From assembly GCF_009380165.1 (NCBI RefSeq), contig NZ_WHUF01000010.1:62001-126000 (forward strand): a stretch of 64,000 nucleotides of DNA. Direction: 5' to 3'. The translations under genes and the position numbers were made by a program. The notes beneath the pieces are model-generated. The model saw only the letters and a program-made list of their open reading frames with translations, had not been told where the DNA came from and made no database searches. This stretch comes from Rugamonas rivuli (lineage in GTDB: Bacteria; Pseudomonadota; Gammaproteobacteria; Burkholderiales; Burkholderiaceae_D). Of the stretch, positions 1-7,358 are shown piece after piece (the stretch's first letter is position 1; the number at the start of each line of letters is the position of its first letter).

Positions 1-767
1 CCCCAAACGATCAGCGCCGGCGTGCGCAAGCCATGGAACTGCCGCTCCAGCAGCGGCGACGCCGTCACCTGGCGCATGATCGCCGTGTGCAGCGCGAAGT
101 CGGCCACGGCCCGCCGCGCCAGCGCGGTGCGCACCGAGTACGGCAGGAAGAAGGCGCGCTGCGAGGAACTGGCGATCAGCTGCGCGAAGTCGCGCTCCCG
201 CGGCACCAGCAGCGGCATGGCGCCGGTGGCGCGGTAGCCGGTCAGCGCGGGCGAGCTTTGCGCGGCCTCGGTGCCCGCCGCATCCAGCAGCCACAGGCTG
301 GCCACCCGCTCGGGATGGCCGGCGGCGAATTGCGCGGCGATGTAGCCGCCCATCGAATTCCCTCCCAGATGGACCCGCCCCGGCGCATGGCGGTCGAGGA
401 AGATGCGCAGCCGTTCGACCTGCTCGGCGATGGCGTAGCCGGCCTGCGGATCGCGGCTGGCGTCGCCGAAGCCGGGCAGGTCGGGGATCAGCACGCGGTA
501 GCGCGGCGTCAGGAAGCGGGCGATGCGGGTGAAGTTGTCCTTGTCGCCGGCGAAGCCGTGCACCAGCACCAGGACTTCGCCGCTGCCGCCCTCCAGGTAG
601 GGCATGGAGCAGCCGGGCAGGGCGGCCTGGCGCAGCCGCAGGCCGGCGCGGCGCCGCTCCAGCGCCATGCCCAGCCGCGCCGCCCTCACCGGCGCCACGC
701 GTTCGAACAGCAGGACGGCGGCCAACAGCGCCGCCGCCAGGGATAAAACGGTATAAATGATTATCAT
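1..767 (-). CDS. alpha/beta-fold hydrolase (C-terminus beyond window)
   Basis: Partial gene: the first 255 codons are visible and the C-terminal part, with the catalytic acid and histidine, lies left of the window. The N-terminus (residues 1-27, starting MIIIYTVLSL) is one hydrophobic stretch that could be a membrane anchor or uncleaved signal. An oxyanion-hole motif HGFAGD lies at 70-75 and the nucleophile elbow GNSMGG at 136-141 (Ser138). The frame reaches the edge at PALIVWG, the strand that normally precedes the catalytic Asp. The family covers esterases, lipases and C-C hydrolases, so the substrate cannot be named. The start lies 6 nt after the stop of the upstream chemoreceptor gene, so the two are probably cotranscribed and translationally linked. 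Confidence 0.85.
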   Translation of the reverse strand, partial: MIIIYTVLSLAAALLAAVLLFERVAPVRAARLGMALERRRAGLRLRQAALPGCSMPYLEGGSGEVLVLVHGFAGDKDNFTRIARFLTPRYRVLIPDLPGFGDASRDPQAGYAIAEQVERLRIFLDRHAPGRVHLGGNSMGGYIAAQFAAGHPERVASLWLLDAAGTEAAQSSPALTGYRATGAMPLLVPRERDFAQLIASSSQRAFFLPYSVRTALARRAVADFALHTAIMRQVTASPLLERQFHGLRTPALIVW

Positions 768-773
768 CGTTTG

Positions 774-2273
774 TCAGCGCACCTTAAAGAAGGACATCGA
801 ACTTTGGAGTTGCTCCGCCTGGCCGCTCATTTCCTCGGCGGTGGCGGCCAGCTGCTCGGAACTGGAGGCGTTCATCTGCGTGGTCTGGCTCAACTGGCTC
901 ATGGCGGAATTGATCTGGCCCGCGCCCGCGCTCTGCTCCTCCGACGCCGCCGTGATCTCCTGCACCAGGTCCGAGGTGCGCTTGATGTTGGGCAGCATGG
1001 TGTCGAGCAGCGCGCCGGCCTTCTCGGCCAGGCTGACGCTGCCGCTGGCGACCTGCTCGATCTCCTGCGCCGCCACCTGACTGCGTTCGGCCAGCTTGCG
1101 CACCTCGGCCGCCACCACCGCGAAGCCCTTGCCATGCTCGCCGGCGCGCGCCGCCTCGATGGCCGCGTTCAGCGCCAGCAGGTTGGTCTGGTAGGCGATA
1201 TCGTCGATGATGCCGATCTTCTTGGCGATCTCGCGCATCGCCGTCACCGTCGAGCGCACCGCCTCGCCGCCTTCGCCGGCTTCCTGCGCGGCCTTGCCGG
1301 CCATGCCGTCGGTGACTTTGGCGTTCTCGGTGTTCTGCGCGATCGAGGCCGACATCTGTTCGATGGCGGCGCTCGATTCCTCGGCCGCCGCCGCCTGCTC
1401 GCTGGCGCCCTGCGACAGCGACTGCGCGGTGGCGCTGACTTCCTCCGAAGCGCTGGCCAGCGCCTCGGCGCCGTCATTGACTTCGCTGACCACCCGCGAC
1501 AGGTTGGTGACCATGGTGTTCATCGCCGCCAGCAGGCTGGTGGTGTCGCCCGGCTTGATGCGTACCTGCTCGGTCAGGTCGCCGGAGGCCACGCGGTTGA
1601 CGATGTGGGCGGCGTAATCCGGTTCGCCGCCCAGCTGGCGCAGCAGCACGCGCGTGATGAAGGCGGCGATCAGCGCCACCACCACCAGCGTGGCGGCGGC
1701 GATGATGATGGAGTTGCGCATCGCCACCCTCTTCATCGCCTCCGCGTCGTCGGAACCTTTCTTGCCCAGCTCGATGTTGTAGTCGAAGTGGTTGTCGATG
1801 GCGGCCTGCATCACCTGGATCTCGGGCCTGGCCTGCTCCAGCGCGATGCGCGCCTTCTCGTTGCGGTTGGCGCGCGACTCCACCAGCACTGCCTCGATCT
1901 GCGGCTGCACCTTGGCCCACGATTCCTTCTCGCGCGCCAGGATGGACTTGTCCTTGTCGTCCGACAGCAGGGCCTCGTATTTTTTCAGGTTGTCGTCGAC
2001 CGCCTTGCGCATGTCGGCCACCTGGGTGTCGATCTCCGCCATCTTCTTGTCGTCGGTATTGAGCACGTGCTGGTTGACGCGGATGCGCATGCGCAGGAAG
2101 GCGTCCCGCAGCCGGTCCAGCACCACCAGGCTGGGTACCGTGTTCACGGTCGAATAGCTGGCCGATTCGTAGACCTTGTCCATCTGGTACTGGCTCACTC
2201 CGGCCAGCAGCAGGATGCCGGCCAATGCGGCGCCGGCCAAAACGATCATCTTGTGTGCGACTGTCAGTTTCAT
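774..2273 (-). CDS. methyl-accepting chemotaxis protein
   Basis: A 499-residue transmembrane chemoreceptor that would signal through CheA/CheW at the inner membrane. TM1 is about residues 8-28, a periplasmic helical ligand-binding region of the four-helix-bundle (4HB_MCP) kind spans about 30-186, TM2 is 187-209, HAMP is about 210-262, and the rest is the cytoplasmic coiled-coil signalling domain. The highly conserved hairpin tip, containing YQTNLLALNAAIEAARAGEH, lies at 355-398. There is no C-terminal CheR-binding pentapeptide; the protein ends FFKVR. It follows the GGDEF-EAL gene by 28 nt and precedes the hydrolase by 6 nt, so it probably belongs to one leftward transcript. The ligand is unknown. 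Confidence 0.95.
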   Translation of the reverse strand: MKLTVAHKMIVLAGAALAGILLLAGVSQYQMDKVYESASYSTVNTVPSLVVLDRLRDAFLRMRIRVNQHVLNTDDKKMAEIDTQVADMRKAVDDNLKKYEALLSDDKDKSILAREKESWAKVQPQIEAVLVESRANRNEKARIALEQARPEIQVMQAAIDNHFDYNIELGKKGSDDAEAMKRVAMRNSIIIAAATLVVVALIAAFITRVLLRQLGGEPDYAAHIVNRVASGDLTEQVRIKPGDTTSLLAAMNTMVTNLSRVVSEVNDGAEALASASEEVSATAQSLSQGASEQAAAAEESSAAIEQMSASIAQNTENAKVTDGMAGKAAQEAGEGGEAVRSTVTAMREIAKKIGIIDDIAYQTNLLALNAAIEAARAGEHGKGFAVVAAEVRKLAERSQVAAQEIEQVASGSVSLAEKAGALLDTMLPNIKRTSDLVQEITAASEEQSAGAGQINSAMSQLSQTTQMNASSSEQLAATAEEMSGQAEQLQSSMSFFKVR

Positions 2274-2301
2274 TGCGTCGTCCTCCCCAGTTGTCGATGG
2301 C

Positions 2302-4602
2302 TTATGCGGCCGCCACTGCCGTATTGCTTTGTAATCGTTCGATCAATGCCGCCAGCGGCATCGGCCGCGCATACAGATAGCCCTGCATGCAGGCGCAGGC
2401 ATTGGCGATCAGGAAATCGGCCTGGGCCTGGGTCTCCACGCCCTCGGCCACCACCCGCAGCCCCAGGTGGCCGGCCATCGCCAGGATGGATTGCACCAGC
2501 GCGCGGCTGTTGGCGTCGTCCGGCGTGTCCATGATGAAGCTGCGGTCTATCTTCAACTCGTACAGCGGCATCTTCTTCAGGTAGGCCAGGCTGGAATAGC
2601 CGGTGCCGAAATCGTCGATCGAGAAGCGCAGCCCCAGCGCCGCCAGCTGGTGCATGCGGGCGATGGTTTCGTCCATCTTGTCGATCAACAGGCCCTCGGT
2701 CACTTCCAGCACCAGCATCGCGGCCGGGGCGCCGGTGTCGGCCAGCGTGCGCTGCACCACCTCGACGAAATCGGCCTGGCGGAACTGGGTCGGGCTGACG
2801 TTGACCGACAGCGGCATCGCCATCCCGGCCTGCGCCAGCCGCAGCACCGCCTCGCAGGCCTGGCGCAGCGCCCACGCGCCCAGTTCGACGATCAGCCCCG
2901 ATTCCTCGGCCACCGGGATGAACACGTTCGGCGGCACCATGTCGCCGCCGGCCAGCGGCCAGCGCATCAGCAGCTCGCCGCCGACGGTGCGGCCGGTGCG
3001 GTCGACCTGGGCCTGCACGTGCATCTGCAGCTCACCGGCGGCCAGCGCTGCGGCCAGGTCGCGCTCCAGGGTCAGGCGCCGCTCGACTTCGGCCTGCATC
3101 GCCGTCTCGAAGAAGGCGATGCCGTTGCGGCCTTCGGCCTTGGCGCGGTACATCGCGGTGTCGGCTTCGCGCAGCAGGTCCTGCGCGCTCTGGCCCTCGG
3201 CGGCGGCGCCGCTCTTGGGCAGCATGGTGACGCCGATGCTGGCGGTGGAGTTGTAGCTCTGGCCTTCGATCTCGACGTCGCGGCCGATGGCGACGCGGAT
3301 CTTCTCGGCCACCGTCAGCGCCGCGTGGGTGGCGGCGTGCAGGTCGTGCGCCAGGTGGCCGAGCAGCACCACGAATTCGTCGCCGCCGATGCGCGCCACG
3401 GTGTCGGCCTTGCGCATCAGCTGCGACAGGCGGGCGGCGGCGTTGCACAGCAGGGCGTCGCCGGTGGCGTGGCCGCGCGCGTCGTTGATGGTCTTGAAGC
3501 GGTCCAGGTCGATGAACATCACCGCGCTGTAGGTGGCGCCGCGCTCGGAGCTGGCCAGCAGCTTGTCGATGCGGTCCATCAGCAGGCGGCGGTTGGGCAG
3601 GCCGGTCAGCACGTCGAAGAAGGCCAGGCGGTGGATATCGTCCTGCGATTTCTTGCGCTCGGTGATGTCGCGCTCCACCGCCACCCAGTGGGTGTTGACG
3701 CCGCCCTCGTCGGCGAACGGCACCAGCTCGGTCTCCACCCAGTACGGCTCGCCGGCCTTGGTGTAGTTGAGCAGCTCGGCGCGCACCGCCTCGCTGCGCG
3801 CCATGGCGCGCTCGATGTGGTCCAGCACCGCCGTTTCCGTGTCCGGCCCCTGCAGCAGGCGCAGGCTGCGGCCCAGCACTTCGCCGCGCCGGTAGCCGGT
3901 GCGGCGCTCGAAGGCTTCGTTGACGAAGATGATGTGCTGGGCCGCCGCGCCGCCTTCCTGCCTGACTTCGGCGATCAGCACCATGTCGTTCAGGCGCGAC
4001 ACGGCTGCCGAGGTCAGGCGCAGTTCGGCGTTCAGCGCCGACAGTTCGGCCTGGTGGCTTTGCAGTTCGCTGAAGGAGCGCGCCAGGTGCTGCAGCAGTA
4101 CGGCGCAGGACAGCGTCAGCACCGCCGTCATGAACATGAAGTTGATGGTGACGATGGCGGCCTTGAGGAAGCCGTAGTCCGGCATGCCTTCGATGTACAG
4201 CTTGGAGTTCTGCTCGAAGCCGACCACCATCACCGCCAGCCCGGCCAGGCCCAGCGTCCACAGCGCCGGCCGCAGGCCCAGCAGCAGCGCCGCCAGCACC
4301 GGGATGGCCATCAGGTAGATCTGGCTGACCGGCCCGACCTTGAGCAGCAGGCCGATGCCGACGATGAAGGCGACCGCCAGGAAGTTGAGCACGCGCAGGG
4401 TGTAGGGCAGGCGCCGCAGGCGCCAGATGCCGGCCAGCCACAGCAGCGCGACGATGTCGATGACGACGATGGACCACAGGCCTTCGCTGGCGGCCAGCAG
4501 CACGCTGGGCACGGCGGTGGCCGATCCGAGCAGGAACACGACCAGCAGCAGCTTCGCAAAGATTTGCGCGCGCCAGTGCGCGATGTCGTTCGGCACAGCC
4601 AC
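2302..4602 (-). CDS. membrane PAS-GGDEF-EAL cyclic-di-GMP enzyme
   Basis: A 766-residue bifunctional cyclic-di-GMP protein. Five or so membrane segments (about 14-170) are followed by a short coiled coil, a PAS domain (about 195-315), a GGDEF domain (about 325-500) with intact GGDEF at 406-410 and an RxxD inhibitory site RKAD at 397-400, then an EAL domain (about 505-760). In the EAL domain the signature reads ELL (543-545) rather than EAL, but the catalytic Glu is kept. Other metal and substrate residues are present: NVSPTQF, LEVTEG, DDFGTGYSSL (663-672), Lys684 and VAEGVET. Both activities are therefore plausible. The start is GTG, chosen because a GGAGG ribosome site precedes it. It is the first gene of a probable operon with the chemoreceptor. 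Confidence 0.93.
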   Translation of the reverse strand: MAVPNDIAHWRAQIFAKLLLVVFLLGSATAVPSVLLAASEGLWSIVVIDIVALLWLAGIWRLRRLPYTLRVLNFLAVAFIVGIGLLLKVGPVSQIYLMAIPVLAALLLGLRPALWTLGLAGLAVMVVGFEQNSKLYIEGMPDYGFLKAAIVTINFMFMTAVLTLSCAVLLQHLARSFSELQSHQAELSALNAELRLTSAAVSRLNDMVLIAEVRQEGGAAAQHIIFVNEAFERRTGYRRGEVLGRSLRLLQGPDTETAVLDHIERAMARSEAVRAELLNYTKAGEPYWVETELVPFADEGGVNTHWVAVERDITERKKSQDDIHRLAFFDVLTGLPNRRLLMDRIDKLLASSERGATYSAVMFIDLDRFKTINDARGHATGDALLCNAAARLSQLMRKADTVARIGGDEFVVLLGHLAHDLHAATHAALTVAEKIRVAIGRDVEIEGQSYNSTASIGVTMLPKSGAAAEGQSAQDLLREADTAMYRAKAEGRNGIAFFETAMQAEVERRLTLERDLAAALAAGELQMHVQAQVDRTGRTVGGELLMRWPLAGGDMVPPNVFIPVAEESGLIVELGAWALRQACEAVLRLAQAGMAMPLSVNVSPTQFRQADFVEVVQRTLADTGAPAAMLVLEVTEGLLIDKMDETIARMHQLAALGLRFSIDDFGTGYSSLAYLKKMPLYELKIDRSFIMDTPDDANSRALVQSILAMAGHLGLRVVAEGVETQAQADFLIANACACMQGYLYARPMPLAALIERLQSNTAVAAA

Positions 4603-4692
4603 CGTTCCTGCCTCCGGAATGCGTTGCGGGTTGGGGTCTTGATTCGGTGCTTTGATAGTACCCGCAATCGCCCGGCGTGTCAGCAGGGCAAG

Positions 4693-5325
4693 TTAGTCCC
4701 TGGCGTTGACGCTGCCGATACCGGCCACCGATTTGTTGACGGTTTTCGGGTGGCCGTAGTAGTCCAGCTCGCCCATGCCCTTGGCGACCGCGTTGAGCAG
4801 GTCGGTGGCGTGCACGCTGACATGGCCGACGCCTTCGAAGTTGACGTCCACCCGCTCAGCCACTAGCGATTTGGTATCGACCTCGCCGACGCCCCTGGCG
4901 TTGACGCGCAGGTACTTGACCTTGCCGTTGGCGACCAGGTGGCCGGCGCCCAGGTAGCCGATGTCGAGGCGGTCGGTGTTGACCTTGTTGAGGATGGTTT
5001 CGCCGGCGCCTTCGACCTTGACGCGGCTCAGCGACGGCACCGTGATGGTGATGCGCGGGTCTTTCTGCGACGACTTGAAGCTCTGGTCCGGCACGGTGAT
5101 GCGCAGCTCGTTGTCCACCACCTCGGTCTTGAGCGCGGCGACGAACTTGTCTTCGCCGCTGACCACCACCGATTGCGTCTTGCCCACCTCCACCGTCATG
5201 GCGAACGCGCCCTTGGCGCTGATGGCGACGAAGGATGGCAGGGAACGGGTCGATTCGGCGGCCTGGGCGGCGGCGCTCAGGGCGAACAGGGCGGGGATCA
5301 GGACGGCGGCAGCGGTACGGCGCAT
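4693..5325 (-). CDS. exported DUF2807 (head GIN domain) protein
   Basis: A 210-residue exported protein. The start is the ATG giving MRRTAAAVLI, preceded by GAGGT; the frame extends further upstream but without signal-peptide logic. Residues 1-23 form a Sec signal peptide ending AAAQAAE. The mature part is a repetitive beta-structure typical of DUF2807 (head GIN domain) proteins, with recurring turns such as VKVEGAGETIL, GYLGAGHLVAN, NARGVGEVDT, NFEGVGHVSV and AGIGSVNAR. The family is thought to form beta-helical periplasmic or surface proteins with no known enzyme activity. The gene stands alone, 91 nt before the GGDEF-EAL gene. Two tandem 13-bp palindromes lie just upstream and suggest specific regulation. 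Confidence 0.88.
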   Translation of the reverse strand: MRRTAAAVLIPALFALSAAAQAAESTRSLPSFVAISAKGAFAMTVEVGKTQSVVVSGEDKFVAALKTEVVDNELRITVPDQSFKSSQKDPRITITVPSLSRVKVEGAGETILNKVNTDRLDIGYLGAGHLVANGKVKYLRVNARGVGEVDTKSLVAERVDVNFEGVGHVSVHATDLLNAVAKGMGELDYYGHPKTVNKSVAGIGSVNARD

Positions 5326-5351
5326 GGTAAGACCTCGGTAAGTGATGAAAT

Positions 5352-5379
5352 TTAACGTTGTTAATTTTAACAATGTTAA
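5352..5379. promoter_or_regulatory. tandem 13-bp palindromes, probable operator
   Basis: Two copies of the dyad TTAAC-N3-GTTAA lie at 5352-5364 and 5367-5379, spaced 2 bp apart, 27 bp before the start of the DUF2807 gene. The block is very AT-rich in a GC-rich genome. The arrangement resembles a two-dimer operator of a small regulator; which regulator is unknown. Confidence 0.55.
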
Positions 5380-5573
5380 TCTTACTGAAGCTGGCCGCCG
5401 CTGCCGACAAGTTTGCGACAAACTGCAAAAAAACGGCATTGTGTTGCGCTAAGGCTACGATAAACGGCGGGGCGTTGAAGGGAAAATGAAAGCAAAGCGG
5501 CGTATCATCGCCAGACGCCCCTCGTTGCGGGCGCGATTCGAACGATAACAAAGCATCAACCGCGAGACATGTC

Positions 5574-6887
5574 ATGACTTCCTCTACCGCTTCCCACCCC
5601 CAGCAGTCGCGCTTCAGCACGGTTTTCCGCGTCGTCAGCGGCAACTTCATGGAGATGTTCGACTTCTTCCTGTTCGGCTTTTACGCCAACGCCATCGCCA
5701 AGGCCTTCTTCCCCAGCGGCGATGAAGTCGCCTCGCTGATGATGACCTTCATGACCTTCGGCGCCGGCTTCCTGATGCGCCCGCTGGGCGCCATCATCCT
5801 CGGCGCCTATGTCGACCGCGTCGGCCGCCGCCAGGGCCTGATCGTCACGCTGGCGCTGATGGCGCTGGGCACCTTGCTGATCGCCTGCGTGCCGGGCTAC
5901 GACAGCATCGGCTACCTGGCGCCGGCGCTGGTGCTGACCGGCCGCCTGCTGCAGGGCTTCTCGGCCGGCGTCGAGCTGGGCGGGGTGTCGGTCTACCTGT
6001 CGGAAATGGCCACGCCGGGCCGCAAGGGCTTTTATGTCAGCTGGCAGTCGGCCAGCCAGCAGGTGGCGGTGGTGGCCGCCGCCGCGCTGGGCTTCGGCCT
6101 GAACCAGTGGCTGTCGCCGGCCGAGGTCGGCGCCTGGGGCTGGCGCATCCCCTTCTTCGTCGGCTGCCTGATCGTGCCGGTGTTGTTCGTGATCCGCCGC
6201 TCGCTGCAGGAGACCGAGGAATTCAAGGCGCGCAAGCACCGCCCGGAGGTGAAGGAAATCTTCCGCTCCATGCTCAACAACTGGGCGCTGGTGATCTCCG
6301 GCATGATGCTGGTGGCGATGACCACCGTGTCGTTCTACCTGATCACCGTCTACACGCCGACTTTCGGCAAGAACGTGCTGCACCTGTCGACCGCCGACGC
6401 GCTGATGGTGACGCTGTGCGTGGGCGTGTCGAACTTCCTGTGGCTGCCGGTGATGGGCTCCTTGTCGGACCGCGTCGGCCGCCGTCCGCTGCTGATCTGC
6501 TTTACCGTGCTGGCCATCTTCACCGCCTACCCGGCGCTGCACTGGCTGGTGCAGTCGCCCAGCTTCGGCCGCATGCTGGGCGTGGAGCTGTGGCTGTCCT
6601 TCCTGTACGCCAGCTACAACGGCGCGATGGTGGTGGCGCTGACCGAGGTGATGCCGGTCGAGGTGCGCACGGTGGGCTTCTCGCTGGCCTACAGCCTGGC
6701 GACGGCGGTGTTCGGCGGCTTCACGCCGGCCATCGCCACCGGCCTGATCGAATACACCGGCGACAAGAGCGCGCCGGGCTGGTGGATGACGTTTGCCGCC
6801 GTGTGCGGGCTGTGCGCGACGCTGGTGCTGTATCGCCGCCAGCAGCGCCAGCAGCGGCATTCGGCCGGGGCCGGCTCGACGGCGTAG
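5574..6887 (+). CDS. MFS transporter, MHS family (citrate/tricarballylate:H+ symporter type)
   Basis: A 437-residue major facilitator protein with about twelve membrane helices. It shows the MHS-family signatures: the opening FRVVSGNFMEMFDFFLFGFY, the MRPLGAIILGAYVDRVGRRQ loop between TM2 and TM3, GRLLQGFSAGVELGGVSVYL, and the second-half repeat SDRVGRRPLL. The TM1 region closely resembles the citrate-proton symporter CitA and the tricarballylate transporter TcuC, so a tri- or dicarboxylate is the best substrate guess. The gene stands alone on the plus strand, divergent from the DUF2807 gene and ended by a strong bidirectional terminator. The exact substrate cannot be read from sequence. Confidence 0.9.
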   Translation: MTSSTASHPQQSRFSTVFRVVSGNFMEMFDFFLFGFYANAIAKAFFPSGDEVASLMMTFMTFGAGFLMRPLGAIILGAYVDRVGRRQGLIVTLALMALGTLLIACVPGYDSIGYLAPALVLTGRLLQGFSAGVELGGVSVYLSEMATPGRKGFYVSWQSASQQVAVVAAAALGFGLNQWLSPAEVGAWGWRIPFFVGCLIVPVLFVIRRSLQETEEFKARKHRPEVKEIFRSMLNNWALVISGMMLVAMTTVSFYLITVYTPTFGKNVLHLSTADALMVTLCVGVSNFLWLPVMGSLSDRVGRRPLLICFTVLAIFTAYPALHWLVQSPSFGRMLGVELWLSFLYASYNGAMVVALTEVMPVEVRTVGFSLAYSLATAVFGGFTPAIATGLIEYTGDKSAPGWWMTFAAVCGLCATLVLYRRQQRQQRHSAGAGSTA

Positions 6888-6891
6888 CGCC

Positions 6892-6954
6892 AAAAAAAAC
6901 GCCATGTGGCGTTGCGACGGTCTTGAACGTCGCAAGCGCACATGGCGTTTTTTT
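6892..6954. terminator. bidirectional terminator between MHS transporter and psiF
   Basis: A long hairpin: an A8 run, arm ACGCCATGTG, further inner pairing GTTGCGACG with CGTCGCAA, arm CACATGGCGT and a T7 run. Both strands therefore show a stem followed by a T tract, suited to the convergent genes on either side. Confidence 0.85.
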
Positions 6955-6971
6955 ACGCTGCTGGCGGCGGC

Positions 6972-7265
6972 TTACTTGTTGCTCAGGCATTCCTTCATGA
7001 AGGTCTTGCGCTCATCGCCTTTTTTGCCGGTGGCGTCGGCATTACATTTCTTCATCTTGTCCTGCTGCGTCACTTTCGCCGCCGGAGCGTCGGCGCTCAG
7101 GCACTGCTTCATGAAGGCTTTGCGCTCATCGCCTTTTTTACCGGTCGCGTCGGCATTGCAGGTTTTCATTTTGCTTTGCTGGGCCGTCGGCTCGGCGGCG
7201 TTGGCGGTCACTGCGAACGCACCGCTCAGGGACAGGATCAGACTGGCAACGAACAGTTTTTTCAT
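6972..7265 (-). CDS. psiF: PsiF-repeat periplasmic protein
   Basis: A 97-residue exported protein: signal peptide to about ANAAE (residue 24), then two PsiF repeats, each with the core KMKxCNADATGKKGDERKxFM followed by a Cys. The family is named after the phosphate-starvation-inducible psiF of E. coli, where it sits beside phoA; its molecular role is unknown. The ATG start is preferred over an in-frame TTG 6 nt upstream because the GAGGA ribosome site is then correctly spaced. It follows the DUF4214 gene by 93 nt. No Pho box was identified by eye. Confidence 0.88.
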   Translation of the reverse strand: MKKLFVASLILSLSGAFAVTANAAEPTAQQSKMKTCNADATGKKGDERKAFMKQCLSADAPAAKVTQQDKMKKCNADATGKKGDERKTFMKECLSNK

Positions 7266-7358
7266 TTTCAATTCCTCGAAGGTCGAATGACGGTAGGGCG
7301 CGGCGTATGCTCCCGCCGCAAGGGCACTATAACCGAGTTGGCATCCGCCGGCCGTTTT

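Noticed and set aside
2467..4866. An uninterrupted 799-codon frame opposite the GGDEF-EAL gene
   Set aside because: Its translation is low-complexity Gln/His/Arg/Gly with no motif. It is an antisense shadow produced by high third-position GC of the real gene.
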